Numbered from the stretch's first letter, positions 44,844-54,675 are shown. The stretch: DNA of 64,000 nt from Nocardia jinanensis (GCF_014645735.1 NZ_BMMH01000026.1:1-64000); one strand, 5' to 3'. The notes: generated by a model not told the origin, from the sequence alone. Program-made: numbers and translations.

Positions 44844-46592
44844 TTGGCTATCGAAATACCCCATGAAGTGGCGATGTTCCTGAACTTCATCGGCGTCCCT
44901 TATCCCGATATCAACGAGGATCAGGTCCGCGAGCTGGCCGGGCACGTACGCACTTTCGCCGACGAGGTCTCCGGGACCCACAACGCGGCTACCGGGGCGA
45001 TCGGCGAGATGGGGTCGGTCTATCAGGGGCAGTCGTATCGGGCGTTGGTGGCGTCCTGGGCGAGTCTGAGCTCGTCGCATATGGAAAGGCTGGACGAACT
45101 GTGCCGCGGGGTGGCGAGGGCTCTGGAGATCGCCGCTGATGTGATCACCGCGGTGAAAGTGGCGGTACTGACCGAGCTCGTGGTGCTCGCCGCCGCCTTC
45201 GCCACGGCCATGGCGGCCACCGTGGTGACCTCCGGCGCATCCGTGGCGCTGAGCCAGTCCATATCGCTCGCGGCCCGGCGTCTGGTCAAGGCCATGGAAG
45301 AGATGCTCATCGGGTACATCGTGGCCGAGGTGCTGGGTAGGGCCATCGAACCGCTCGAGGACGCGGTGGCGGACATGATCAACGGTGTGGTCTACAACGC
45401 CGCTGCCGATTTGCTGGGTGTCGACGGCGGCGGAAACAACATCGTGTACATCGATCCGGACGAGGTGCGCCGCTACGCCCAGGTCCTCGACGACCACGCC
45501 GACGACATCATGAAACACGCGGAGAAGTTCGCCAACGGTGTCGCGGCGCTCGACTTCACCACTCCGGTCGGGATGCCCGGCGTGAGTGGTCCGGGGGTCC
45601 AGTCGGGCGGACCCTCGAATACCCCGGCTGTGAACGTGCCGGCCCAGCAGGGTGTGCCCCCGGAAGCCACCGCTGCGCCGCGGAACTGGATACCGGGTGC
45701 AGCCGCCGGCGCCACGCCGGCCCAGGATGCCGGAACGTCCGGCCGTGCCGATGGCGAATCCCCGGTGGCGGCGCCGCCGAACAGTGCGGCGGGATCGCCT
45801 GCGGCGGGGCCCGGCTCGGCCGGGCAAGCTGGTGCGCCGGGCACCGGGACCGGTGCGGGGCCGGGCGACCTCCGTACCGCTGGTCCCGCGGACGGGACAG
45901 CCTCCGCCGATGCGCAATCTGCCGAATCCCGTGGTGAGCGCCCACCGGCGGTGGGCAGCCAGGAAACCGGCTCGGCCGCCGCCCGGACGGCCGTGGGCGA
46001 TGCGGCGGGTATCGCGGATCTCCAGGCGCCGGTCGAGCGATCGGAGGCACCGGCCGGGGGATCCGGCGGCACGGATTCGGTTCGGGCGGTGGAAACCCCC
46101 GGCGTTTCGGCCGGGCAGATCGGTGGTCCGGGAGGCGCTTCGACCGAAAGTGCTGGCGGTCCGGCCAGTCCGTGGAATCGGCAGCCGTCCGCGACGGGCG
46201 GTCCGGCCGGCGGACCAGGGAACCCGGCACCCGCGGGACGCGGTCGTCGCCGTGCGCCCGACAGCGATAAACCCGGTCGTACCGCGGGCGGCCGGCGGCG
46301 CCGGGCCGCCCGGCCGAACCCGTGGTCGGCCCGCCCGGCCGCGGCGTCCCAACCGGCGCGCACTCCGTGGGGCAAGCCTTCCGAGCGCGCCGAACCGGCG
46401 GTTCCCGCTGTGGCGGCCGAGGGGGACACTCCGGCGCCCGTCGTATCGTCCGATCGGGATCGGACGCCCGGTGCCGAGGGGAAGGATGGTGCCGCACGGG
46501 AATCGGCGGGAAATACGCACCGGCCGGAAGTCGTCGCGCCGGCGGTGTCTGCGCCGGTTCGCGCAGATGAAGGGCCGCCGCCGCGCGGGTGA
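44844..46592 (+). CDS. CpnT-N-like WXG-type protein with disordered C-terminus
   Basis: A 582-residue protein. The N-terminal ~230 residues (IEIPHEVAMFLNFIGVPYPD, then helices around VYQGQSYRALVASW and two hydrophobic helices at ~108-135) resemble the helical N-terminal domain of CpnT and other actinobacterial polymorphic toxins exported by T7SS. The remaining ~350 residues are Pro/Ala/Gly/Arg-rich and contain no recognisable toxin domain. TTG 44844 is chosen because MAIEIP is the family-typical start; it sits 15 nt after the NlpC/P60 gene. A strong hairpin follows the stop. No immunity gene is seen. Confidence 0.6.
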   Translation: MAIEIPHEVAMFLNFIGVPYPDINEDQVRELAGHVRTFADEVSGTHNAATGAIGEMGSVYQGQSYRALVASWASLSSSHMERLDELCRGVARALEIAADVITAVKVAVLTELVVLAAAFATAMAATVVTSGASVALSQSISLAARRLVKAMEEMLIGYIVAEVLGRAIEPLEDAVADMINGVVYNAAADLLGVDGGGNNIVYIDPDEVRRYAQVLDDHADDIMKHAEKFANGVAALDFTTPVGMPGVSGPGVQSGGPSNTPAVNVPAQQGVPPEATAAPRNWIPGAAAGATPAQDAGTSGRADGESPVAAPPNSAAGSPAAGPGSAGQAGAPGTGTGAGPGDLRTAGPADGTASADAQSAESRGERPPAVGSQETGSAAARTAVGDAAGIADLQAPVERSEAPAGGSGGTDSVRAVETPGVSAGQIGGPGGASTESAGGPASPWNRQPSATGGPAGGPGNPAPAGRGRRRAPDSDKPGRTAGGRRRRAARPNPWSARPAAASQPARTPWGKPSERAEPAVPAVAAEGDTPAPVVSSDRDRTPGAEGKDGAARESAGNTHRPEVVAPAVSAPVRADEGPPPRG

Positions 46593-46602
46593 ATTGATAG
46601 GT

Positions 46603-46640
46603 GCGGCGGCCGGTGGCTCGCTGTTTCCACCGGCCGCCGC
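46603..46640 (+). terminator. Perfect 14-bp GC-rich hairpin
   Basis: Arms 46603-46616 (GCGGCGGCCGGTGG) and 46627-46640 are exactly complementary with a 10-nt loop, starting 11 nt after the stop of the CpnT-N-like gene. No U-tract, as usual in this group. Confidence 0.85.
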
Positions 46641-46701
46641 GGGTGAGGTCATCAGGGATGAGGGAACTGGTGACCTGGCGCCAACTATAGCCGCAAATAA
46701 T

Positions 46702-46721
46702 GTGCCGTTCAACAACGGCAC
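46702..46721. promoter_or_regulatory. Inverted repeat GTGCCGTT-N4-AACGGCAC
   Basis: Perfect 8-bp arms separated by CAAC, 410 bp upstream of eccA. It may be a regulator site or part of a leader. Confidence 0.5.
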
Positions 46722-47040
46722 TATTTTCAGGGGAGGGAATTCCGTCGGCTTCGGGTAGCGGCCGGGTTGCCGGCCGATCTGCCGATCGCAGAGCTGAAAG
46801 CCTTCGGTATCAACCTATTTCATGTGATTCCCAGGCGTCGGTCCGCAGTGGCCGACCGGCCGCGCCGAAGGTACGGCATGAAACCGGAGTAGTACTTTAT
46901 CGCTGAATTACGGCTCGTTGGCTGATGGGAATGTGAATCGTGGAGGTTTGCGGCTTTCGTCCGTATCCCCACCGGTGCGGTCCGCCCGTTCCAGTACGGC
47001 TTCCGAATACTCCACTTGCGCGTTCGTGAGTCGGACTTAC

Positions 47041-47056
47041 TTCCCAGCGTCGGGAA
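47041..47056. promoter_or_regulatory. 16-bp palindrome upstream of eccA
   Basis: TTCCCA-GCGT-CGGGAA, ending 75 bp before the GTG start of eccA. One base (C for T) departs from consensus. Confidence 0.6.
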
Positions 47057-47131
47057 ATACCCGATGTCTACCGCCGGCCCCGGGTGGCTTACCCTGCCAG
47101 CAGACGAGGGTTGGCGGAAGGGAAGTCCGAG

Positions 47132-48889
47132 GTGTCAGCGGCCGAAGACGCGTTCTACACGGGCGTGCAGAGTTTGGGACTGGTCGCCGGTGGGGTGCGC
47201 AACGAAGAGCACGCTCGCGCAGCGTTCACGGCGGCCACGGATATCGATCCGGATATGTGCGACGCATGGCTGGGTCGCGCGATGGCGGGGGAGGTTACGT
47301 CCGAGGTCATCTACGGGGCCTACCGCTCCTCACATAATCTCTACCGTGATCAGCAGCGTGCCGGTCTGGTGGATCGGGCGCTGTGGTGTCAGGTCGAGAT
47401 CGGTGTCTTCGGCCTGCGGGTCGCGATGGCCGATCGCGATCAGATCGCCATCGCGCAGGCGTGCGCGTACGCAGACGGTGGGGAATGGCAGGAAGCTGTC
47501 GCGATCCTGGACGAGGTGCGCGGTGACGATGTCGCGGACTTCGCTCGGATCGCCTTCTTCTATCGGACCGGGCGCTGGCCCGATGTCCTCACCGCGCGCG
47601 CCGCGAAAACGGTGATCGAGGACGGGCTGCTGGATATCGCCGCCGAACTGATGTCGGCCAGTGCGCTCGCCCATCTCGGCAGGTTCGGGGAGGCGATGCC
47701 GCGGGCGCAGCGGATCGTGGAGGACAGTCAGTCCGGAAATCTGTCCTACATCTGGGCCGACGCCCACTATCTGCTCGGAATGGTCCTGCGGCACAACGGC
47801 GAACACGATGCTGCCGACAAGATCCTCAAAGGTCTGCAGGGCTCGGGGTTGTGGCCGAACCGCCCACATTGGCAGCAGGCGGTGCGGGACAAGAACTTCC
47901 GGCTCGAGGTGACGACCCCGGCGGTGGTCGCCTCCCGGACCGATATCTGGGATCCGAAATCCGGCGACGATCCCGCCGAGGTAGCGGCCAGCGCGGCCAA
48001 GGCCGAACGTGACGAACTGCTCGAAGAAGCCTCCAATCTGCTGCAATCGCAGATCGGTATGGACTCGGTCAAGGAGCAGGTGGACCGGCTCAAATCCGGT
48101 GTGCTGATGGACCAGGTCCGGGCCAAGCGTGGTCTCGCGGTCGACTCGCGATCCAATCACCTGATCTTCTCCGGCCCCCCGGGTACCGGTAAGACCACCA
48201 TCGCCCGGGTCATCGCCAAGATCTTCGCCGGTCTCGGCGTGGTCGAGAACGCCGAGGTCATCGAGGCCTCGCGCAACGATATGGTCGGCACCCACCTCGG
48301 TCACACCGCGCCCAAGACCAATGCGCTCATCGATTCCGCTCTCGGTGGGGTGCTGTTCATCGACGAGGCCTACACCCTGATCCAGGAAGGCCTGTCCGGT
48401 GGTGACGCCTTCGGCAAGGAAGCCGTCGACACCTTGCTGGCCCGGATGGAGAACGACCGGAGCAAGCTGGTGGTGATCATCGCCGGATACGAGGCCGAGA
48501 TCGACAGGTTTCTGCAGTCGAACGAAGGTCTGTCCTCGCGTTTCACCAAGCGGGTCCGGTTCCCCAGCTATGACCCGAACGAACTGGTCCAGATCGCCGA
48601 CCATATCGCCGGCAAGAAGGATTCGATCCTGTCGGATCAGGCCCGTGAGGTGCTGCGTGACCGGTGCACGGTGATGTCGGAGCAGAGCAGGAACGGCCGC
48701 CGTCTCATCGATCTCGCCGGTAACGGTCGCTTCGTGCGCAATGTGGTGGAGGCTGCCGAGGCGGAGCGCGATTTCCGCTTCACCCGCGACAATGTGGATA
48801 TCGCCGCGCTCACCGACGAAGAGCTGATGACCGTCGACGCCTTCGATATCTCCACCGCGCTCCAGGGGCTGGCGCCGGTCGACAAGTAG
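47132..48889 (+). CDS. eccA: ESX AAA+ ATPase EccA
   Basis: A 585-residue cytosolic ATPase of the CbbX/EccA type. The N-terminal ~270 residues form TPR-like helices (AARAAFTAATDIDPDMCDAW region), and the C-terminal AAA+ domain has Walker A FSGPPGTGKTTIARVIAK (about residue 348), Walker B VLFIDEAYTL (about 406) and an arginine-finger region. EccA works with EspG to handle PE/PPE and Esx substrates before export. GTG 47132 has GGAAGGGAAG upstream; the frame continues upstream without family similarity. A 103-bp gap with a palindrome separates it from eccB. Confidence 0.96.
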   Translation: MSAAEDAFYTGVQSLGLVAGGVRNEEHARAAFTAATDIDPDMCDAWLGRAMAGEVTSEVIYGAYRSSHNLYRDQQRAGLVDRALWCQVEIGVFGLRVAMADRDQIAIAQACAYADGGEWQEAVAILDEVRGDDVADFARIAFFYRTGRWPDVLTARAAKTVIEDGLLDIAAELMSASALAHLGRFGEAMPRAQRIVEDSQSGNLSYIWADAHYLLGMVLRHNGEHDAADKILKGLQGSGLWPNRPHWQQAVRDKNFRLEVTTPAVVASRTDIWDPKSGDDPAEVAASAAKAERDELLEEASNLLQSQIGMDSVKEQVDRLKSGVLMDQVRAKRGLAVDSRSNHLIFSGPPGTGKTTIARVIAKIFAGLGVVENAEVIEASRNDMVGTHLGHTAPKTNALIDSALGGVLFIDEAYTLIQEGLSGGDAFGKEAVDTLLARMENDRSKLVVIIAGYEAEIDRFLQSNEGLSSRFTKRVRFPSYDPNELVQIADHIAGKKDSILSDQAREVLRDRCTVMSEQSRNGRRLIDLAGNGRFVRNVVEAAEAERDFRFTRDNVDIAALTDEELMTVDAFDISTALQGLAPVDK

Positions 48890-48914
48890 CGCCCGAAACC
48901 CGCCCGGCCGGCTG

Positions 48915-48930
48915 TTCCCAACTTTGGGGA
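48915..48930. promoter_or_regulatory. 16-bp palindrome between eccA and eccB
   Basis: TTCCCA-ACTT-TGGGGA, 63 bp upstream of the eccB GTG at 48993. The A/T bases next to the core make the arms seven bp with one mismatch. Confidence 0.65.
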
Positions 48931-48992
48931 GTGGCCGGTTCAGGCGTGCGCGTTAGGTTGTGGCCGAGGTCGGCGGAAGGGAACGTATACCG

Positions 48993-50549
48993 GTGGCACG
49001 CTTCCGGGTGGTGACCAAGCACCAGGTTTCGGGTTGGCGGTTTCTGCTACACCGGATCGAACACGCCCTGGTCCGCCGCGATGCCTCGATGATCGACGAC
49101 CCGTCCCGCGGCCGTTCCACCGCGCTGGCGATCGGGGTCGCGCTGGCCTGCGTGGGTATCGCCGCGGCAGCTGTGCTGGCGTTCTTCAAACCCGCGAAAC
49201 CCGTTGGGGACTCACCGATCCTCGCCGAAAAGAACAGCGGTGCGCTGTATGTGAAGCTCGGAGAGCGCCTGCATCCCGCACTCAACCTCCCCTCGGCCCG
49301 GCTCATCGTGGGGCAGGCGGCCAATCCGGTGGAGGTATCGCAGTCCGAGCTCGCGAAGTATCCGCGTGGCCCGTGGGTCGGAATACCGGGTGCGCCCGGG
49401 CAGGTCGACGACGAGGCCGAGAAGGATTCCGAATGGACGGTCTGTGATACCGCCCGAACCGGTGCCGCGGCACCCGTGGACCAGAAGACCGGCCTGCCGA
49501 CACTGTTGCGTTCGGCGGTGCTCACCACCGCCATCGCCGGGCCGCTCACCGTCGACGACGATGCCGTCCACGAGCTGAGCGGTCACCAGGCCCGGCTGCT
49601 ACGCGGCGACGACGCGACCTGGCTCGTATATTCCGATCCGATACAGGGGGTGGTACGTGCCGAGATCAATCTCGCCGATTCGCCGGTGATGCTGGCCCTC
49701 GGGATCGACAGCGGCGCGCAGGTGGCCGCCGCGTCGCCGGGGTTGCTGGGGGCGATACCCGAGGTCGCGCCGATCCGGGTACCGGATGTTCCCGCCTCCG
49801 GTACGCCCACGACCCTGAAACCGGCGCTCGACGCGGTGGTCGGGTCCATCGTCACGGTGTCCACCCCGAATCAACCGGCCACCTACTACCTGGTGTCCAA
49901 TGCCGGGCTGGTGCGGGTCAGCGCGGTGCTGGCGTCGATCGTGCGCAATGCGAACTCGCACGGTGCGGTCGCCACCAGCACGATCGGGCCCGATGTAGCG
50001 GCGGCGAACCTGCGCCCGGGCGACTGGCCGGGCACCGCGACCTATCCGGCCGAGCCGGTCGAGATACTCGACCCCATCCGTGATCTGGTCACCTGCTATC
50101 ACTGGGAACGCACCGGTAGCGATCCGGACGCGCACACCCGGTTGCTCTTCGGCCGGCAGCTACCGCTCACGAAGCAGGAACAGGGCCGTACCGTCGGATT
50201 GGTCACCGCCCCTTACTCGGGCGGCACGACCGCCGACTACGCCTACCTGCCCCGCACCTCGGGTAAGTTCGTGCAGGTCACCGGCGCCGAACCCGGCTCG
50301 CCGCTGCGTGAATCGCTGTTCTGGGTATCCGACAGCGGTGTCCGCTACGGAATCGACGCGGATCTGAAGGGTGGCGGGCGGAGCGACCCGACACTGTCCG
50401 CGCTGGCTCTCAAAGATCCGGTACCGGCGCCGTGGAGCATCGTCGCGCTGTTCGCCGTGGGCCCGGCGCTCTCGGTCGGCGACGCCATGATCCAGCACGA
50501 CGGGATACCGCCCAATATGACGGGTGTGCAGATGACGGGTAACAAATGA
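48993..50549 (+). CDS. eccB: ESX membrane component EccB
   Basis: A 518-residue single-pass protein of the ESX core. It begins MARFRVVTKHQVSGWRFLLH, matching the EccB start, and has one transmembrane helix at about residues 43-66 (ALAIGVALACVGIAAAAVLA). A large periplasmic domain follows, with family segments RLIVGQAANPVEV, GIPGAPGQ, WTVCDTA and CYHWERTG (the two Cys probably form a disulphide). GTG 48993 is preferred over GTG 48960 from alignment with EccB and from GGAAGGGAA upstream. It overlaps eccC by 4 nt (ATGA). Confidence 0.95.
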   Translation: MARFRVVTKHQVSGWRFLLHRIEHALVRRDASMIDDPSRGRSTALAIGVALACVGIAAAAVLAFFKPAKPVGDSPILAEKNSGALYVKLGERLHPALNLPSARLIVGQAANPVEVSQSELAKYPRGPWVGIPGAPGQVDDEAEKDSEWTVCDTARTGAAAPVDQKTGLPTLLRSAVLTTAIAGPLTVDDDAVHELSGHQARLLRGDDATWLVYSDPIQGVVRAEINLADSPVMLALGIDSGAQVAAASPGLLGAIPEVAPIRVPDVPASGTPTTLKPALDAVVGSIVTVSTPNQPATYYLVSNAGLVRVSAVLASIVRNANSHGAVATSTIGPDVAAANLRPGDWPGTATYPAEPVEILDPIRDLVTCYHWERTGSDPDAHTRLLFGRQLPLTKQEQGRTVGLVTAPYSGGTTADYAYLPRTSGKFVQVTGAEPGSPLRESLFWVSDSGVRYGIDADLKGGGRSDPTLSALALKDPVPAPWSIVALFAVGPALSVGDAMIQHDGIPPNMTGVQMTGNK

Positions 50550-53500
50550 CCGCGACGCGCCGTTTCGTCCGCCCCGCCCGTATGGTCCGCGGCCCCAAGG
50601 CTCCCGCCGTCACCGAACTCCGGCTGCAACCACCCACCGAGCTGCCCCGGCCGGTGCCGATGTCCAAGCTCAAGATGATCATGCCCGTGATCATGGTGGC
50701 GGCAATGGTCGGCATGATGGCGATGATGTTCTCCGGCGGCCGTGCCATGTCGCCGATGATGCTGATGTTCCCCATGATGATGATCGTGTCGATGTTCGGC
50801 ATGGTCGGCGGCCAGCTCGGCGGCGGCGGCGGAGCCAACAGCACCGCCGCGGGTTTGAACGAGGAACGCAAGGATTATCTGCGCTCGATCACCGATAACC
50901 GCAAAACGGTGCACGAGGCCGAAACCGAACTCTACGAATACCTCTCCTACACCCATCCCGGCCCGGCCGGCCTGGGCCGCCTGGTCGGCGGTAAGCGGAT
51001 GTGGGAGGTGCAGGTCGCCAATCCTCAGTTCCTGCGGGTGCGGATGGGGCGGGGGCGGATCGCCAACCAGGTCCGGGTCATCGTTCCGGAGGCGGCGCCC
51101 ACCTCGGATCTGGATCCGGTCGGTGTGGTCGAGCTGACCCGCTTCGCGAAAGCGTATTCCACGGTCGGCGGCATGCCGGTGGCGATCAATCTGTTGTCGG
51201 CGCCGCTGGTCGGACTCGACGGCGACCCGGACGCGGTGGCCGGTCTGGTCCGGGCCATGCTGGCCGAGATCGCGGTTCTGCACGGACCGGACCAGGTCGC
51301 GGTAGCGGCGGTGCTCAACAATCCGGACGAGCCGCAATGGGCCTGGCTGAAATGGCTGCCGCATACCCAGCACCCCGCGGAAACCGATGCTGTCGGCTCC
51401 AGCCGCATGGTGTACCGGACCGTGGCCGAACTGCGGACGAAGGTGCTCGCCGGACTCAACCGCGGCCCGTTCTCGGCGAACAACGAACCGGCGCTGGACA
51501 AATCGCACTATGTGCTGATCGTGGAATCCGGTGCTGCGAACACCGACCGCGATATCTCCGGGATCGACGGCTGCACCTGGCTGCGGCTCGGCGAGTCCGA
51601 GCAGACGCTGCCGCGGTCACTGAAGTTCGCCGTCACCGCCGATCGCACACTTCAGGAGTTGACGCCGCGCGGGAGCCGGTTGGTGGGCACGGCCGACGCG
51701 ATGTCGATCCCGCAGGCCACCGCCGTAGCCCGGAACCTGTCGCCGTACCGGTTGTCCACCGTGGTGGAGGCGGTGGCCGCCGAGCAGGCCAGCGGCAGCA
51801 CCTCCTGGGAGGATATGGTCAGCATCGCCGATCCGGGCAATATCCGGGTGGATCGGCAGTGGCCGGTGCGTCGCGACGCCGACCGGAACCGGCTGAACAT
51901 CCCGGTCGGCCATGATCCCACCGGCCAGCTGGTGCATCTGGACATCAAGGAATCCGCCGAAGAGGGTATGGGCCCGCACGGAATGTGCATCGGCGCCACT
52001 GGTTCCGGTAAGTCGGAATTCCTGCGCACTCTGGTGCTCTCCGCGATCGCCTCGCATTCCCCGGACGTGCTCAACCTGCTGCTCGTCGACTTCAAGGGTG
52101 GTGCCACCTTCCTCGGTTTCGACCGGCTCTCCCATGTGACCGCGGTCGTCACCAACATGGAGGAGGAGGCCGACCTCGTCACTCGTATGGAAGACGTGAT
52201 CAACGGTGAGATGGGCCGCCGTCAGCGCATCCTGCGCGACGCGGGGAACTTCGCCAGTGTCGCCGACTACGAGAAGGCGCGGGAGCAGGGAGCCCGGCTG
52301 GAACCACTGCCCACGCTGATGATCATCCTCGACGAGTTCGCCGAACTGCTGGAGCAGCATCCGAGCTTCTCGAAGCTGTTCGTCGCCATCGGCCGGCTGG
52401 GCCGCTCGCTGCGAATCCACCTGTTGCTGTCCTCACAGAAGGTGCCGGCGAACCGGATGGGTGAGCTCGAGGCGCACCTGTCCTACCGGATCGCGCTGCG
52501 CACCAACCAGACCAGCGACTCCCGTGATGCCATCGGTACCGCGGACGCGTACCACCTGCCGAAGAAGCCCGGATCCGGGTACCTGCGGGTCGGCGCGGGT
52601 GATCTGCAGCGATTCCAGGCCGCCTATGTCGGCGGACCGTATACCGCACCCGCGCAGGCGACCGCTTCCAGCGCACAGCGGGCCCGCCGGCCGGGCGGCG
52701 GATACAAGCCGCCGCAGCGGTTCACCGCCGCGTTCATCGCCGAATCGCGTCCGGCGCCGGTGGCGGCCGTGCAATCGCCCGAACCGGAGGACACCGACAG
52801 CGAACCGGTGAGCGTGATGGAGACAGTGCTGCAGCAGTTCTCGCGGCACGGTCGTCCGGCCCACAAGATGTGGCTGCCACCGCTGGGTGTTCCGCCCACG
52901 CTGGACCGGCTGACCGCCGCGGTCGACCTCGGCACGCTCGTACTGCCGTGGGCGATCATCGACAAACCGCGCCAGCAGCGGCAGGACGTCTGGTCGGTGG
53001 ATCTCTCCGGCGCGGGCGGCCATGTCGCGGTCGTCGGCGGTCCGCAGTCGGGTAAGTCCACCGCCCTGCAGACCCTCATCCTGTCGGCCGCGCTGACCCA
53101 TACTCCGGAGCAGGTGCAGTTCTACTGCTTCGACTTCTCCGGTGGCCTGTCCCCGATGCGTGCGCTGCCGCATGTGGGCTCGGTCGCCTCGGCGCGCGAT
53201 GTGGATCGGATCAGGCGGACATTCGCGCTGATCCGGAATGTGATCGCCTCCCGGCAATCACTGTTCGACCACCTCGGGATCGATTCCATGCGCGAATTCC
53301 GGCGCCGCCGGGACACGCCCGAGGGTTCGGCCGAGCTGTCGTCCTACGGCGACGACCACGGCGACGTTTTCGTCGTGGTGGACGGCTGGGATATCGGATT
53401 CGCCATCAACGGCCCGTATTACGACGAGTACATGCCGACCATGGAGTCCATCGCCCTGCAGGGACTCAACTACGGTGTGCACCTGGTGGTCGCCAGTTCC

Positions 53501-54556
53501 CGGTGGGCCGCGATCCGGCCCCAGCTCAAGGACTTGATCCAGACCCGTCTGGAGATGCGGCTCGGTGACCTGACCGATACGGTGTTCAACGCCCACCGTG
53601 CAGTGGTGGCCGCGGTACCCCCGAACCGGCCCGGCCGATGTGTCTCGAACGACGCCCTCCATATGCTCACCGCGCTGCCACGTGTCGACGGCAACGGTGA
53701 CGCGGATACCGCGGCCGCCGGATTGAGTGCGGCGATCGCCCAGGTGAGCCAGACATATTCGGGCAGGCAGGCGCCCGAGGTCCGGCTGCTGCCGGCTCAG
53801 GTGACGATGCCCCAGATCCTGGCCCGGGTCCCCCATCCGACGAATCTGGCCGAACGCCTCGCGGTTCCGTTCGGTGTCCGTGAATCCGATCTGGCACCGG
53901 CCGTCATCGACTTCGGCGTCTCCACCCATTTCGTGATCCTCGGATCGTCCGGCTGCGGGAAATCGACCGTGCTGGCGGCGATACTGGAATCCATCCGGGC
54001 ACGCTTCACCAAGGACGAGGCCCGAGTACTGCTGATCGACTACCGCCGCCAGCATATGGACGCGTTGCCGCCGGAGATGATGGTCGGATATCTGACCAGC
54101 GGCCGCGACCTGGTGGAGAATCTGCCGGCTGTCGCGCAGCGGCTGCGAACCCGCCGGCCCCCGGACGAGGTGACGTCCCAGCAGCTCAAAGAGCGGTCCT
54201 GGTGGACCGGCCCGGAGATCTTCGTGGTGGTCGACGACTACCATATGGTTGCCCAGCGCGGGCAGATGAATCCATTGGATCCGCTGAAGGACATCATCGT
54301 CGACGGACGCGACACCGGTTTCCACTTGATCGCCGCCCGCAATATCGCACAGGCGGATACGGCCATGTACGACAGCGTTCTCGGACAGGTGAAGAACCTG
54401 AACTCCTCGGGTTTGATCATGGACGGGACGAAGATGGACGGAATGCTCATCGGCGATGCGAAGCCCACCAAACAGCCGGTGGGCCGGGGAATTCTGGTGG
54501 AGCCGCTGACCTCGACCAAGGATCTGGTGCAGTCGGCCTGGATTCCGCCGGACTGA
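50546..54556 (+). CDS. eccC: ESX FtsK/SpoIIIE-type ATPase EccC (fused form)
   Basis: A 1336-residue membrane ATPase that recognises substrates and powers ESX secretion. Two Met-rich transmembrane helices (about residues 35-90) are followed by three ATPase domains. Their Walker A motifs are GATGSGKSEF (about 485), GGPQSGKSTA (about 832) and GSSGCGKSTV (about 1133), with Walker B strands LLLVDFKGGA, FYCFDFSGG and VLLIDYRRQ; all three appear intact. EccCa and EccCb are one polypeptide, as in ESX-3 and unlike ESX-1. ATG 50546 overlaps the eccB stop. Confidence 0.97.
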   Translation: MTATRRFVRPARMVRGPKAPAVTELRLQPPTELPRPVPMSKLKMIMPVIMVAAMVGMMAMMFSGGRAMSPMMLMFPMMMIVSMFGMVGGQLGGGGGANSTAAGLNEERKDYLRSITDNRKTVHEAETELYEYLSYTHPGPAGLGRLVGGKRMWEVQVANPQFLRVRMGRGRIANQVRVIVPEAAPTSDLDPVGVVELTRFAKAYSTVGGMPVAINLLSAPLVGLDGDPDAVAGLVRAMLAEIAVLHGPDQVAVAAVLNNPDEPQWAWLKWLPHTQHPAETDAVGSSRMVYRTVAELRTKVLAGLNRGPFSANNEPALDKSHYVLIVESGAANTDRDISGIDGCTWLRLGESEQTLPRSLKFAVTADRTLQELTPRGSRLVGTADAMSIPQATAVARNLSPYRLSTVVEAVAAEQASGSTSWEDMVSIADPGNIRVDRQWPVRRDADRNRLNIPVGHDPTGQLVHLDIKESAEEGMGPHGMCIGATGSGKSEFLRTLVLSAIASHSPDVLNLLLVDFKGGATFLGFDRLSHVTAVVTNMEEEADLVTRMEDVINGEMGRRQRILRDAGNFASVADYEKAREQGARLEPLPTLMIILDEFAELLEQHPSFSKLFVAIGRLGRSLRIHLLLSSQKVPANRMGELEAHLSYRIALRTNQTSDSRDAIGTADAYHLPKKPGSGYLRVGAGDLQRFQAAYVGGPYTAPAQATASSAQRARRPGGGYKPPQRFTAAFIAESRPAPVAAVQSPEPEDTDSEPVSVMETVLQQFSRHGRPAHKMWLPPLGVPPTLDRLTAAVDLGTLVLPWAIIDKPRQQRQDVWSVDLSGAGGHVAVVGGPQSGKSTALQTLILSAALTHTPEQVQFYCFDFSGGLSPMRALPHVGSVASARDVDRIRRTFALIRNVIASRQSLFDHLGIDSMREFRRRRDTPEGSAELSSYGDDHGDVFVVVDGWDIGFAINGPYYDEYMPTMESIALQGLNYGVHLVVASSRWAAIRPQLKDLIQTRLEMRLGDLTDTVFNAHRAVVAAVPPNRPGRCVSNDALHMLTALPRVDGNGDADTAAAGLSAAIAQVSQTYSGRQAPEVRLLPAQVTMPQILARVPHPTNLAERLAVPFGVRESDLAPAVIDFGVSTHFVILGSSGCGKSTVLAAILESIRARFTKDEARVLLIDYRRQHMDALPPEMMVGYLTSGRDLVENLPAVAQRLRTRRPPDEVTSQQLKERSWWTGPEIFVVVDDYHMVAQRGQMNPLDPLKDIIVDGRDTGFHLIAARNIAQADTAMYDSVLGQVKNLNSSGLIMDGTKMDGMLIGDAKPTKQPVGRGILVEPLTSTKDLVQSAWIPPD

Positions 54557-54583
54557 CCGCCTTTCGTGGCCGGTCAGTGGGAC

Positions 54584-54599
54584 TTCCCATAAATGGGAA
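54584..54599. promoter_or_regulatory. 16-bp palindrome upstream of the PE/PPE-esx genes (perfect copy)
   Basis: TTCCCA-TAAA-TGGGAA, fully symmetrical (7-bp arms around AA). It lies 28 bp after the eccC stop and 77 bp before the PE-like start. Confidence 0.7.
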
Positions 54600-54675
54600 T
54601 GGCTTAGCGTACTTGATGTACTGCTGTGTTGCGCGAACCGCAACGGGCGCGGACGCTGATCGATCGGAGTTGTCG

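Larger units (their letters stand above)
46593..47131. other. Regulatory interval upstream of eccA
   Basis: A 539-bp interval holding a 14-bp hairpin terminator (46603-46640), an 8-bp inverted repeat (46702-46721) and a 16-bp palindrome (47041-47056). The AT-richer stretch around 46880-46905 (AGTAGTACTTTATCG) could hold the eccA promoter. No gene is supported; short frames overlap the hairpin. Confidence 0.6.

Noticed and set aside
43749..46721. A 990-codon open frame on the minus strand
   Set aside because: It runs antisense through the NlpC/P60 and CpnT-N-like genes, consists of Arg/Gly/His-rich sequence, and has no domain or ribosome site. It is a by-product of GC-rich codon use.
48952..48958. 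TTAGGTT, a half of the IdeR iron box, upstream of eccB
   Set aside because: ESX-3 is IdeR-controlled in mycobacteria, but only a half-site is present, with no symmetrical partner, so iron control is not supported here.
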